Part shown: positions 31,491 through 42,717 of the stretch, piece by piece
Position numbering within the stretch: the stretch's first letter is position 1
How the letters are laid out: the number at the start of each line of letters is the position of its first letter
Source: Sphingomonas abietis
Lineage (GTDB): Bacteria; Pseudomonadota; Alphaproteobacteria; Sphingomonadales; Sphingomonadaceae
DNA length: 64,000 nucleotides
NCBI RefSeq assembly: GCF_027625475.1
Contig: NZ_CP115174.1
Span: 1,736,001 to 1,800,000 of the forward strand
Direction: 5' to 3'
Translations under genes and position numbers: made by a program
The notes under the pieces: model-generated
Databases searched by the model: none
The model's input: only the letters and a program-made list of their open reading frames with translations
What the model was told of the DNA's origin: nothing

Positions 31491-32577
31491 GGTGGGTGGC
31501 GGACCATGCCTCGCGCTTGGCCCAGGTCTCATCCCCGCCGGAGACGGTGCAGCCCTTCTCGCCCTGGGCGATGCGGCCGATCCGGTGGACGGTCTCGCCG
31601 GCGCGCTCCAACTCGGTGGTGACGTAATCGACGTCGACCACGTTGACTACCACGGCCATGCCGATGCCGCAGTTGAAGGTGCGCGCCATCTCCTCGGGCT
31701 CGATCCGGCCCTGCGCCTGGAGGAAGCCCATCAGCGGGCTCTGCGGCCAGGCGTCGGCGTCGATATGGGCGTGGAGGCCCTGCGGCAGCACCCGCGGGAT
31801 ATTCTCGAGCAGGCCGCCGCCGGTGATGTGGGCGAGCGCATGGATGTGGCCGGCGCGGATCACCGGCAGCAGGCTCTTCACATAGATGCGGGTCGGCGCC
31901 ATCAGCGCGTCGATCAGCAGCGTCTCGATGTCGAAGGGCGCGGGCCGATCGAGCTTCCAGCCCTTGTCGGCCGCGAGGCGGCGGACCAGCGAATAGCCGT
32001 TGGAATGGACGCCGGTGGAGGCGAGGCCGAGGATGATGTCGCCGTCGGCCACCTTGTCGCCGGTCAGCTGCTCGCCGCGCTCGACCGCACCGACGCAGAA
32101 GCCGGCGAGATCATAGTCGCCATCGGCATACATGCCCGGCATCTCGGCGGTCTCGCCGCCGATCAGCGCGCAGCCGGCCTGGATGCAGCCCTCCGCGATG
32201 CTGGCGACGACGCGGGTGGCGACATCGCCCTCCAGCTTGCCGGTCGCGAAATAGTCGAGGAAGAAGAGCGGCTCGGCGCCCTGCACGATCAGGTCGTTGG
32301 CGCACATCGCGACGAGATCGATGCCGACGCCGTCATGGCGCCCGCTGTCGATCGCGAGCTTCAGCTTGGTGCCGACGCCGTCATTGGCGGCCACCAGCAG
32401 CGGATCCTTGAAGCCCGCGGCCTTGGGATCGAAGAAGCCGCCAAAGCCGCCCAGCTCGGCATCGGCGCCCGGCCGGCGCGTCGATTTGGCCAGGGGGCCG
32501 ATGGCTTTCACCAGCGCATTGCCGGCTGCGATGGACACGCCTGCCTGGGCGTAGGTGTAGCTCTCGTTTTCGCTCAT
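31483..32577 (-). CDS. purM: Phosphoribosylformylglycinamidine cyclo-ligase (AIR synthetase)
   Basis: ATP-dependent ring closure of FGAM to AIR. The 364-residue protein starts [19 protein letters not shown] and has the family motifs [45 protein letters not shown] and [16 protein letters not shown] 32577 is chosen over an upstream in-frame ATG that would add an atypical leader. It is followed by purN with an 8-bp overlap and is divergent from the 32637 gene with 59 bp between starts. Confidence 0.96.
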   Translation of the reverse strand: MSENESYTYAQAGVSIAAGNALVKAIGPLAKSTRRPGADAELGGFGGFFDPKAAGFKDPLLVAANDGVGTKLKLAIDSGRHDGVGIDLVAMCANDLIVQGAEPLFFLDYFATGKLEGDVATRVVASIAEGCIQAGCALIGGETAEMPGMYADGDYDLAGFCVGAVERGEQLTGDKVADGDIILGLASTGVHSNGYSLVRRLAADKGWKLDRPAPFDIETLLIDALMAPTRIYVKSLLPVIRAGHIHALAHITGGGLLENIPRVLPQGLHAHIDADAWPQSPLMGFLQAQGRIEPEEMARTFNCGIGMAVVVNVVDVDYVTTELERAGETVHRIGRIAQGEKGCTVSGGDETWAKREAWSATHHG

Positions 32578-32636
32578 GGCCGCGCCGTAGCGACATCGCT
32601 CTTGGATTTCCATGCCCAACCCGCCAGAAGGGCGCC

Positions 32637-33926
32637 GTGACCGCTTTTACCCTGCCGATCCCCGTCCGCCCGCGCTGGCCCCTGATTGCCCTGGCGAGCC
32701 TGCTCGCCGCGGGCGGCGGCTGGTATGCGGTGGCCCAGCTCGCCCCCGGCGACCGCGGGGTTCCGCCGATCGACAGCTCGTCCAACTATGAAGTGACCGG
32801 CGTGCAGGTCGATGTCGCCGGCAAGACGGCGGACGAGGCCCGCACCGCCGCGTGGCGGATCGCCCAGCGCAAGGGCTGGAAGATTCTGTGGGGGCGGATG
32901 CACGGGCTCGGCCCCGATGCCGCGCCGGGCCTGCCCGATTCGACGCTCGATTCGATCATCGCGGGGATCGAGGTCGAGAGCGAGCAGGTCGGCCCGCATC
33001 GTTATATCGCGACGCTCGGCCTGCTGTTCGATCGGGCGCGCACCGGCGAGATGATCGGCTCCGGCACCTCGACGCCGCATTCGGCCCCGATGCTGGTGAT
33101 CCCGATCCAATATGGCGGCGCCGGCCCGCAGACCTTCGAGGCGCGGACCAGCTGGCAGAAGGCGTGGGCACGCTTCCGCACCGGATCGAGCCCGATCGAT
33201 TATGTCCGCCCGGTCGGCAACGGGCCGGACCCGTTGCTGCTCAATCTCGGCCAGGCGCGTCGCCCCGGCCGGCTGTGGTGGCGCTCGCTGCTCGATCAAT
33301 ATGGCGCGTCCGATATCGTCGTGCCCGAAGTCTATCTGGAGCGCCGCTATCCCGGCGGGCCGATCGCGGCGCGGTTCGTCGCACGGCACGGGCCGGACGG
33401 GCAGATATTGGGCAGCTTCGGGCTGGTCGCGACCAGTCCGGACGGGCTCGACAAGATGCTCGATCAGGGTGTGAAGCGGATCGACGAACTCTACGTCCAG
33501 GCGCTGAACGGCGGCGATCTCCACCCCGATCCGTCGCTGACGATCGAGGAGCCGGACGCGCCGGCCGACGATCTCCTGCCCACCACGACCGACGATCCGC
33601 TCGCATCGGTGATCTCGGGCATCGACCAGGGCAGCCAGAGCAGCGCGACCATCCAGGTGGAGACCGCCGACGTCGCCGCGCTCGATCAGGCCCAATCGGC
33701 CTTGCGTGCGGTGCCGGGCGTGCAATCGGCCTCGGTGCAGAGCCTCGCGCTCGGCGGCACCTCCTTGCTGTCGCTGAGCTATGACGGCGCGCTCGGCCCG
33801 CTGAAGCTCGGGTTGCAGGCGCGCGGCTGGCGGCTGGAGGGCGAGGGGGCTTCGCTGGTCATGCGGCGGGCCGGGCCGGCGCCCGCGCCATCGCCCGCAC
33901 CGCCGCCGGGACAGCCCAAGCCGTGA
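32637..33926 (+). CDS. Membrane-anchored protein of unknown function upstream of hdaA
   Basis: Role unknown. The 429-residue product begins at GTG 32637 (GAAGGG upstream) with a TM anchor or signal (about 14-36). A large domain follows with [18 protein letters not shown] and [19 protein letters not shown] features that recall DUF2066-type proteins. The C-terminal segment (about 340-410: [20 protein letters not shown], then [20 protein letters not shown]) has the beta-alpha-beta-beta-alpha-beta spacing of a ferredoxin-like/HMA fold but no CxxC metal motif. The tail is proline-rich. The stop overlaps the hdaA GTG (GTGA), so the two are co-translated. The family assignment is tentative. Confidence 0.75.
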   Translation: MTAFTLPIPVRPRWPLIALASLLAAGGGWYAVAQLAPGDRGVPPIDSSSNYEVTGVQVDVAGKTADEARTAAWRIAQRKGWKILWGRMHGLGPDAAPGLPDSTLDSIIAGIEVESEQVGPHRYIATLGLLFDRARTGEMIGSGTSTPHSAPMLVIPIQYGGAGPQTFEARTSWQKAWARFRTGSSPIDYVRPVGNGPDPLLLNLGQARRPGRLWWRSLLDQYGASDIVVPEVYLERRYPGGPIAARFVARHGPDGQILGSFGLVATSPDGLDKMLDQGVKRIDELYVQALNGGDLHPDPSLTIEEPDAPADDLLPTTTDDPLASVISGIDQGSQSSATIQVETADVAALDQAQSALRAVPGVQSASVQSLALGGTSLLSLSYDGALGPLKLGLQARGWRLEGEGASLVMRRAGPAPAPSPAPPPGQPKP

Positions 33927-34531
33927 GCCAGATCGCGCTCCCGCTGGACTGGCCGGAGGACGAGCGCGACGACCAATTCATCCTGTCCGACGCCAACGCC
34001 GCCGTCGCCCGCCATCTCGAACATTGGGCGCTGTGGCCGGTGCCGGTGACGATCCTCACCGGGCCGCGCAAGTCCGGCCGTAGCCTGATCGGGCGGCTGT
34101 TCGCGCGCAAGACCGGCGGGCGCCTGTTCGACAATGCCTGGGCGGCCGACGAGGAGGCGCTGTTCCACGCCTGGAACGGCGCGATGGCCTCGCATCGGCC
34201 GCTGCTGATCGTCGCCGATGCCGCGCCGCCGGCCTGGCAGGTGACCCTGCCCGATCTCGCCTCGCGCCTCGTCGCCACGCCGCGGGTCGCGATCCTGCCG
34301 CCGGACGACATGCTGTTGCGCGCGCTGCTCGAACGCGGGCTCGCGCGGCGCGGCCTGGCGGTGCCGCCGCCGCTGGTGACGTGGCTCTCGGCGCGAATCG
34401 AGCGCAGCTATGTCGGGATCATCGCGGCGATCGACGCGCTCGATAGGGCCTCGCTGTCGCGCCAGCATCGCCTGACGGTGCCGCTGGCACGCGAGGCGTT
34501 GGAACAGGCCGGGGTCATCGACGCTTCATGA
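33923..34531 (+). CDS. HdaA-like DnaA-related regulator with altered Walker A
   Basis: HdaA promotes ATP hydrolysis by DnaA together with the DNA clamp and so limits re-initiation. The 202-residue protein has the N-terminal clamp-binding motif QIALPLDW and an AAA+ core related to DnaA domain III. The P-loop reads GPRKSGRS, so the usual Lys of GxxxxGK[ST] is Arg, and the Walker B is LLIVADAA. Nucleotide binding may be weakened or lost. The GTG start is coupled to the upstream gene by GTGA. ppk follows 22 bp later. Confidence 0.82.
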   Translation: MSQIALPLDWPEDERDDQFILSDANAAVARHLEHWALWPVPVTILTGPRKSGRSLIGRLFARKTGGRLFDNAWAADEEALFHAWNGAMASHRPLLIVADAAPPAWQVTLPDLASRLVATPRVAILPPDDMLLRALLERGLARRGLAVPPPLVTWLSARIERSYVGIIAAIDALDRASLSRQHRLTVPLAREALEQAGVIDAS

Positions 34532-34553
34532 AAGCTGCGCTAGTCTCCCCGAG

Positions 34554-36788
34554 ATGACCGAGCATAGCGAACAGCCCCACTCCGACAATCCGGCCCTGGC
34601 GCCGGCCACGACCGAAACGATCGCGCAGGCGGTGGCGGATATCCGCAGCCATCACGATCAGCCCGTGATCGATCCGGTGGCGCCGCGCGAACGCTATTTC
34701 AACCGCGAGCTTTCGTGGCTCGCCTTCAACGAGCGCGTGCTCGACGAGGCGTGCAACACCGCGCATCCGCTGCTCGAGCGGCTGCGTTTCCTGTCGATCT
34801 CGGGCGCCAATCTCGACGAATTCTTCATGGTCCGCGTCGCCGGCCTGCGCGGCCAGCAGCTGAATGCGGTGGAGCATCTCTCGGCCGACGGGCTCACCCC
34901 CGCCCAGCAGCTCGGCGCGATCGGCGAGAGCGCGGACGGGCTGATGCGGCGCCAGCAGGTGGTGTGGCGGACGATCCGCCATGAACTGGCCGCGCAGGAT
35001 TTCCACGTCCTGTCCAACGACAAGATCGACGCCGAGTCGTCGCGCTGGCTGGAGGTCTATTTCCGCGAGCAGGTGCTGCCGGTGCTGACCCCGCAGGCGC
35101 TCGACCCCGCCCACCCGTTTCCGTTCATCCCCAACAAGGGCTTCAGCCTGATCTTCGATCTGAAGCGCATCTCGGACGGGGAGCCGATCCGCGAACTGCT
35201 GATGATCCCGACGACGCTGCCGCGATTCGTGCGCCTGCCCGGTGACATTGCGCGCTACGTCTCGATCGAGAATCTGATCCGACGCTTCACCGCCCTGCTG
35301 TTCCCCGGCTACGAACTGCTCGGCGACGGCGCCTTCCGGGTGATCCGCGACAGCGATATCGAGATTGAGGAAGAGGCCGAGGATCTCGTCCGCTACTATA
35401 ACACCGCGATCAAGCGTCGCCGGCGCGGGCGGGTGATCCGGCTGCGCATGGAGGGCGGAATGCCTGAGGTGCTGGAGAAGCATGTCTGCGAGGCGGCCGG
35501 GCAGGGCGCGATCGTGTCCGAGGCGACCGGCTTCCTCGGCGTCGCCGATCTCGACCAGCTGACCGACGAGAACCGCCCCGATCTCAAATGGCCCCCCTAT
35601 ACGCCGCGCTTTCCCGAGCGGATTCGCGAGCATGACGGCGATTGCTTCGCCGCGATCCGCGACAAGGACATCGTCGTCCATCACCCCTATGAATCCTTCG
35701 AGGTGGTGATCGCCTTCCTCAAGCAGGCGGCGCAGGATCCCGATGTGGTGGCGATCAAGCAGACGCTCTACCGCGCCGGCAAGCAGTCCGCGATCATCCG
35801 CGCGCTGATCGATGCGGCCGAGGCGGGCAAGTCGGTCACCGCCGTGGTCGAGCTGAAGGCGCGCTTCGACGAAGAGCAGAACATCATGTGGGCGAGCCAG
35901 CTGGAGCGCGCCGGCGTGCAGGTGGTCTATGGCTTCACCAACTGGAAGACCCACGCCAAGATCAGCATGGTGGTGCGCCGCGAAAATGGCTCGTTCCGCA
36001 CCTACTGCCATTTCGGGACCGGCAACTATCATCCGGTGACGGCGAAAATCTATACGGATATCAGCTTCTTCACCGCCGATCCTCGCGTCGCGCGCGATGC
36101 CGGGCAGGTGTTCAACTACATCACCGGCTATGTCGAGCCGCACGATCTGGAACTGGTGACGATCTCGCCGCACGGGCTGCGCGAGAAGCTGGCGGCAATG
36201 ATCGACGCCGAGATCGATCATGTCCGCGCCGGGCGGCCGGGGACGATCTGGGCCAAGATGAACTCGCTGGTCGATCCCGCGATCATCGAGAAGCTCTACC
36301 GGGCGAGCGCGGCGGGCGTGCAGATCGATCTGATCGTGCGCGGCATCTGCTGCCTGCGCCCGGGCGTGCCGGGCCTTTCCGAGAATATCCGCGTCAAGTC
36401 GGTGGTCGGGCGCTTTCTGGAGCATAGCCGCATCTTCTGCTTCGGCGACGGCGAACAGATGCCCAATCCGAAGGCCAAGGTGTTCATCTCCTCGGCTGAC
36501 TGGATGCCGCGCAATCTCGATCGTCGCGTCGAATATATGCTGCCGATCGAGAACCCCACGGTTCATGAGCAGATCCTCGGGCAGGTGATGGTCGCCAATC
36601 TGATCGACACCGAGCAGAGCTGGCTTCTGAAGCCCGATGGAAGTTACGATCGTGTTTCCGATGCGGGTGGCAAGCCGTTCAATCTCCATCGCTATTTCAT
36701 GACCAACCCGTCGCTTTCCGGGCGTGGCGCGGCGTTGAAGAAATCGGAGGGCGTGCCCCGGCTCAAGCTGCGCCGGGGCGGCGCCTGA
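34554..36788 (+). CDS. ppk1: Polyphosphate kinase 1
   Basis: Reversibly polymerises ATP gamma-phosphate into polyphosphate. The 744-residue protein opens with a disordered lead (about 1-45), then RYFNRELSWLAFNERVLDEA (N domain) and the head domain. The catalytic C1/C2 domains carry the phospho-His region KTHAKISMVVRRE and YCHFGTGNYHPVTAKIYTD, then RPGTIWAKMNSLVD and SSADWMPRNLDRRVE. Complete and in family size (about 690-740). It is followed by ppx 84 bp downstream, a common proteobacterial pair. Confidence 0.97.
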   Translation: MTEHSEQPHSDNPALAPATTETIAQAVADIRSHHDQPVIDPVAPRERYFNRELSWLAFNERVLDEACNTAHPLLERLRFLSISGANLDEFFMVRVAGLRGQQLNAVEHLSADGLTPAQQLGAIGESADGLMRRQQVVWRTIRHELAAQDFHVLSNDKIDAESSRWLEVYFREQVLPVLTPQALDPAHPFPFIPNKGFSLIFDLKRISDGEPIRELLMIPTTLPRFVRLPGDIARYVSIENLIRRFTALLFPGYELLGDGAFRVIRDSDIEIEEEAEDLVRYYNTAIKRRRRGRVIRLRMEGGMPEVLEKHVCEAAGQGAIVSEATGFLGVADLDQLTDENRPDLKWPPYTPRFPERIREHDGDCFAAIRDKDIVVHHPYESFEVVIAFLKQAAQDPDVVAIKQTLYRAGKQSAIIRALIDAAEAGKSVTAVVELKARFDEEQNIMWASQLERAGVQVVYGFTNWKTHAKISMVVRRENGSFRTYCHFGTGNYHPVTAKIYTDISFFTADPRVARDAGQVFNYITGYVEPHDLELVTISPHGLREKLAAMIDAEIDHVRAGRPGTIWAKMNSLVDPAIIEKLYRASAAGVQIDLIVRGICCLRPGVPGLSENIRVKSVVGRFLEHSRIFCFGDGEQMPNPKAKVFISSADWMPRNLDRRVEYMLPIENPTVHEQILGQVMVANLIDTEQSWLLKPDGSYDRVSDAGGKPFNLHRYFMTNPSLSGRGAALKKSEGVPRLKLRRGGA

Positions 36789-36872
36789 GCGACGCTTTGT
36801 CGCGGCCAACCGTTCATCCGGCCGTCGCGCGGCCTTTGCGCGCGGCAGGATTACGGCTACGTCACAAATGCT

Positions 36873-38387
36873 ATGAAGCCCGGTTTTCTCTTCCGCGCGG
36901 CGCCTGCGCAAGACGCCGCCGCCGCTGACAAGGCCGGCGGGCGAGTCGGTATCATCGATATCGGCTCCAACTCGATTCGGCTGGTCATCTATGACGGGCC
37001 GCACCGCATCCCCTCGATCCTGTTCAACGAGAAGGTGATGGCCGGGCTCGGCAAGGGCCTGGCCGCCACCGGCGCGCTCGATCCGGCGGCGGTGGAGCGC
37101 GCCTTCGTAGCGCTCGATCGCTTCCAGCTCGTCGCCGAGAAGATCGGGGTGGCGACGCTCCACACCGTGGCGACGGCGGCGGTGCGCGATGCCTCGAACG
37201 GCGCCGGCTTTCTTGCGCGCGCGGCCGACATGGGCCTCGACGTCACCGTGCTGTCGGGGATGGAAGAGGCCGAGATGGCGGGCGAGGGCGTGCTCGCCGC
37301 CTTTCCGGATGCGGACGGCATCGTCGGCGATCTCGGCGGCGGCAGCCTGGAGCTGGCGCGGGTCTATGGCGGCAAGGTGCATGAACGGGCGTCGTTCCCG
37401 CTCGGCGTGCTGCGGGTCGCCGAGATCCGCAAGCGCGGCCCGCGGGCGCTCCGCCAGCAGGTCGAGCATATGTTCGGCGACGCCGGCTGGCGGGGCAAGT
37501 GCGAAGGCCTGCCTTTCTATCTGGTCGGCGGATCGTGGCGGGCGCTGGCCCGGCTGGTGATGTTCATGGCGGATTATCCGCTGCCCATCGTCCATGGCTA
37601 TGCGATGCCGGTCGAGACGGCGCAGCGGGTGGTGCGCGGGCTGGCCCATCTCGACAAGGCGCGGCTCAAGGAGGTGCCCTCATTGTCGTCGTCGCGCGCC
37701 GCCTCGCTGCCCGATGCGGCCGCCTTGCTGGCGCTGGTCGGCCGCGAACTGGGCGCCACCGGCTTCATCACCTCGGCCTATGGCCTGCGCGAAGGCGTGC
37801 TCCATCGCAACCTCGCCAGCGAGGTGCGCGATCTCGATCCGCTGATCTGCGCGACGCGCGAGGAAGGCCGGCGGCTGGGCCGGTTTCCCGAGCATGGCGA
37901 CTTGCTCGATCGCTGGATGGCGCCGCTGTTCGCCGACGAGAGCCCGGCCGACAACCGGCTGCGCCATGCTTCCTGCCTGCTCGCCGACGTGGGTTGGCGC
38001 GCGCATCCCGAGTTTCGCGGCGAGCGCGGCCTGGAGACGGCGCTGCACGGCAATTGGGTCGGCATCGACGCACGCGGCCGCGCGATGATGGCGCAGGCGC
38101 TCTACACCAGCTTCGGTGCGGACGGGGAGCCGGAGATATTGTCGCAGCTCGCCTCGGCGGAGGATCGTGCCAAGGCGCTACGCTGGGGGCTCGCGATGCG
38201 GCTCGGCCAGCGCCTGTCCGGCGGGGTCGCGGCCCCGCTCAAGAGCAGCGCGATCACGGTCGGCGACGGCCTGGTGACGATGCGGCTCGGCGCCGGTGAC
38301 GGGGCGCTCTATGGCGAGGCGGTCGAGCGGCGGCACAAGAATCTGGCGGCCAGCCTCGGCCTCAAGGCGCAGATGCTCGAAGGCTGA
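36873..38387 (+). CDS. ppx: Exopolyphosphatase / guanosine pentaphosphate phosphatase (Ppx/GppA)
   Basis: Hydrolyses polyphosphate ends, balancing ppk1, and may also act on pppGpp. The 504-residue protein has the ASKHA phosphate-1 motif GIIDIGSNSIRLVIYDG (about 26-42), HTVATAAVRDASNG, and DLGGGSLEL (phosphate 2), with an HD-like C-terminal helical domain. ATG 36873 is weakly supported by a ribosome site; the first about 24 residues look like an extension before the conserved fold. Confidence 0.94.
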   Translation: MKPGFLFRAAPAQDAAAADKAGGRVGIIDIGSNSIRLVIYDGPHRIPSILFNEKVMAGLGKGLAATGALDPAAVERAFVALDRFQLVAEKIGVATLHTVATAAVRDASNGAGFLARAADMGLDVTVLSGMEEAEMAGEGVLAAFPDADGIVGDLGGGSLELARVYGGKVHERASFPLGVLRVAEIRKRGPRALRQQVEHMFGDAGWRGKCEGLPFYLVGGSWRALARLVMFMADYPLPIVHGYAMPVETAQRVVRGLAHLDKARLKEVPSLSSSRAASLPDAAALLALVGRELGATGFITSAYGLREGVLHRNLASEVRDLDPLICATREEGRRLGRFPEHGDLLDRWMAPLFADESPADNRLRHASCLLADVGWRAHPEFRGERGLETALHGNWVGIDARGRAMMAQALYTSFGADGEPEILSQLASAEDRAKALRWGLAMRLGQRLSGGVAAPLKSSAITVGDGLVTMRLGAGDGALYGEAVERRHKNLAASLGLKAQMLEG

Positions 38388-38405
38388 TCGTGCGCCGGGC
38401 GGGGA

Positions 38406-38732
38406 TCAGCCGCAGACGATGCGGCCGATGACGCCATGCTTGTCGACCGTGACCGTCATCCGGTCGGCGCGGAAATCCATCGTCGCCATCTCGCCGGGCC
38501 GGACGACGCGGACGCTGCGGGCGCCGGACGCGCGCTTGGCGCCCTGGATGGCGCCCGGATCGCCCGCCGCACCGACATAGCGCTGGGCGGGAAGCGCCTG
38601 GCAGGCATCGTCTCCGGCGACATAGCCGCCATGGTGGCCGCCATGGCCGCCGCGCATCTCGACCGGGGTGCAGCCGGCAAGCAGCAGCATCGCCGCTGCC
38701 GCCGACGCAGCGAGTCCGGCCTCACTCCGCAT
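38406..38732 (-). CDS. Lipoprotein of the I78 peptidase-inhibitor family
   Basis: Predicted outer-membrane or periplasmic lipoprotein that may inhibit serine proteases. The 108-residue protein has a signal with lipobox LLAGC (Cys 21) and a Gly/His-rich linker (RGGHGGHHGGY) that could bind metal. The I78 core follows: DACQALPAQRYVG, then VRVVRPGEMATMDFRADRMT and the ending IGRIVCG, with two cysteines probably paired. Its start overlaps the rnd stop by 11 bp. Confidence 0.85.
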   Translation of the reverse strand: MRSEAGLAASAAAAMLLLAGCTPVEMRGGHGGHHGGYVAGDDACQALPAQRYVGAAGDPGAIQGAKRASGARSVRVVRPGEMATMDFRADRMTVTVDKHGVIGRIVCG

Positions 38733-39897
38733 CGTCGATCCTCGTCATCAGCAGCTTGCCGTTCTTGACCGCGAACCCCATCCGGCCCTCGACCAGATCG
38801 AGCGCATCGCGGCCGAACTGCTCGTAGCGCCAGCCGCTGAGGATCGAGAGGCCCTCGCGCCGTCCGGCCGCCAGCAGTTCGAGATCGTCGGCCCGCGCGA
38901 TCAGGCGCGGCGCCACGTCTGTCTCCTTGGCGCGGATCTTGAGCAGCAGCTTGAGCAGGTCCGCCACCAGTGCGCCATCCTTGCCGAGGCCGGGCTTGCG
39001 ATCCTCGCGCGCCGGCATCTCGTCCTCGGGCATCGGAGTGGCGGCTTCCAGCGCCTCCATCAGCCGCGCGCCGATATCGTTGCCCGCCCAGCTCTGCGAG
39101 AGGCCGCGCACCTTGGCGAGATCCTTCTGCTCGCGCGGCGGGTGGCTGGTGATGTCGGCCAGCGTCTCGTCCTTCATGATCCGGCCGCGCGGCAGATCCT
39201 TGCCCTGCGCCTCGCGCTCGCGCCACGCCGCCAGTGCCTTGAGCCGCCCGAGCACCTCCGGCCGCCGGCTCGGCACCTTGACGCGCTTCCACGCCTGATC
39301 GGGCTCGTTGACGTAGCTGGAGGGATCGCCGAGACGCTCCATCTCCTGGTCGAGCCAGTCGCCGCGCCCGGTGCGCTTGAGCTTGTCGAGCAGCTTGGGG
39401 AAGATCTGGACGAGATAGGTGACGTCGCCGATCGCATAGTCGATCTGGCGCTTGTCGAGCGGGCGACGCGCCCAGTCGGTGAAGCGGGCGCCCTTGTCGA
39501 GCTTCACTCCGGTCCAGCTCTCGACCAGATTGGAATAGCCGACCTGCTCGCCCATGCCGAGCGCCATCGCCGCGATCTGGGTGTCGAACAGCGGATAGGG
39601 CGTCTTGCCGGTGAGGTTGTGGACGATCTCCAGATCCTGGCCACCGGCGTGGAAGATCTTCAGCACGTCCCGATTCTCGACCATCAGGTCGAGCAGCGGG
39701 GTCATATCGAGCCCCGGCGCCTTCGGATCGATCGCCGCCGCCTCGTTCGAATCCGCGATCTGGATCAGGCAGAGTTCGGGCCAGTAGCTGTTTTCACGCA
39801 TGAATTCCGTGTCCACCGCGACATAGGGGCTCTGGGCGAGGCGGTGGCAGAGATCGGCGAGGGTTTGACTGTCGGTGACAAGCGGATGAATAACCAT
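38722..39897 (-). CDS. rnd: Ribonuclease D
   Basis: 3'-5' exoribonuclease for tRNA and structured RNA maturation. The 391-residue protein has the DEDDy exonuclease motifs DTEFMRENSYWP, FHAGGQDLEIV and YAIGDVTYLVQ, then an HRDC domain (EREAQGKDLPRGRIMKDETL region). ATG 39897 gives the usual start; an in-frame extension to 39963 lacks conserved features. It is divergent from aspS, with 94 bp between the starts. Confidence 0.95.
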   Translation of the reverse strand: MVIHPLVTDSQTLADLCHRLAQSPYVAVDTEFMRENSYWPELCLIQIADSNEAAAIDPKAPGLDMTPLLDLMVENRDVLKIFHAGGQDLEIVHNLTGKTPYPLFDTQIAAMALGMGEQVGYSNLVESWTGVKLDKGARFTDWARRPLDKRQIDYAIGDVTYLVQIFPKLLDKLKRTGRGDWLDQEMERLGDPSSYVNEPDQAWKRVKVPSRRPEVLGRLKALAAWREREAQGKDLPRGRIMKDETLADITSHPPREQKDLAKVRGLSQSWAGNDIGARLMEALEAATPMPEDEMPAREDRKPGLGKDGALVADLLKLLLKIRAKETDVAPRLIARADDLELLAAGRREGLSILSGWRYEQFGRDALDLVEGRMGFAVKNGKLLMTRIDDAE

Positions 39898-39991
39898 ACA
39901 CCATCCATAAACAGACCGCCGCGCCTTGACAAAGAGGGCTTGGAGCCGGAAGCGCACGGCCACTCCATTATTCAGACGGACCGTATCTCCG

Positions 39992-41773
<1,782 letters not shown>

Positions 41774-41813
41774 TAGGTTGGTCTCTTCGGATCAATAACG
41801 AGGAGACTGTGCC

Positions 41814-42665
41814 GTGGTGGGACGAACCCCGCGCTACCCCATCTCGCAAGCGGGCAAGCGGTCGCCTAGCTCCAAGGGCATGGCGATCCGCTTGGCAGAC
41901 TATGAATCGGAAGAAAAACTGGACGGCGACTATGCCGACCAACTCGCGGCCGTGCAGAAGCGGCTGGAGCAGATCCAGGTCGCGCATATCGTCCACAAGC
42001 GCCGCGCGATCATCATGTTCGAGGGCTGGGACGCGTCGGGCAAGGGCGGCGCGATCCAGCGGCTGACGAGCGGCTGGGATCCGCGCTATTTCGAGGTCTG
42101 GCCGATCAAGGCGCCGACCCCGCCGGAACTCGCCCGCCACTTCCTGTGGCGCTTCTGGACCAAGCTGCCGGCCGATGGCCACATCAACGTCTTCGATCGC
42201 AGCTGGTATGGCCGCGTGCTGGTCGAGCGGGTCGAGGGCTATGCCTCCGAGAAGGAATGGCGCCGCGCCTATGACGAGATCAACGAGTTCGAGGCGCAGC
42301 AGAAGGACAGCGGCACGCCGGTGATCAAGATCTTCCTGCACACCACGCAGGAGGAGCAGGACAAGCGCTTCAAGGCGCGGCTGCAGCATCCGTGGAAGCG
42401 CTGGAAGCTCGGCCCGGACGATTTCCGCAACCGCGACAAGCGCGACGCCTATCTGGCGGCGATGGAAGAGATGTTCGACAAGACCGACACGCGCTGGGCG
42501 CCGTGGAAGGTGATCGACGCCAACCACAAGAAATATGCGCGGATCACCGCGCTGAACCATATCGCTGACGTGCTGGAGAAGGCCGTGCCGATGAAGCCGC
42601 CGGCCGCCGATCCCGATGTGATCAAGCTCGCCAAGACCGACCTCGATGTCGACATGACGGACTGA
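41814..42665 (+). CDS. ppk2: Polyphosphate kinase 2 family protein
   Basis: PPK2 enzymes use polyphosphate to phosphorylate NDPs or NMPs, or make polyphosphate. The 283-residue single-domain protein has Walker A FEGWDASGKGG, the lid-region DRSWYGRVLVERVEGY, Walker B-like INVFDRSW and YLAAMEEMFDKTDTRWAPW. One-domain size fits class I or III; the class cannot be fixed by eye. The start is a GTG with GAGGAG 7 bp upstream. Only about 4 kb separates it from the ppk1-ppx pair. Confidence 0.93.
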   Translation: MVGRTPRYPISQAGKRSPSSKGMAIRLADYESEEKLDGDYADQLAAVQKRLEQIQVAHIVHKRRAIIMFEGWDASGKGGAIQRLTSGWDPRYFEVWPIKAPTPPELARHFLWRFWTKLPADGHINVFDRSWYGRVLVERVEGYASEKEWRRAYDEINEFEAQQKDSGTPVIKIFLHTTQEEQDKRFKARLQHPWKRWKLGPDDFRNRDKRDAYLAAMEEMFDKTDTRWAPWKVIDANHKKYARITALNHIADVLEKAVPMKPPAADPDVIKLAKTDLDVDMTD

Positions 42666-42717
42666 TCCGGCACGGCGGAGCGGTTCGGATCGGCCGCCGT
42701 CGGGCGTCCGCCCCGAT

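Noticed and set aside
34515..37649. Open frame of about 1044 codons on the minus strand opposite ppk1 and ppx
   Set aside because: Antisense shadow of ppk1 and ppx; composition is biased and no motif is visible.
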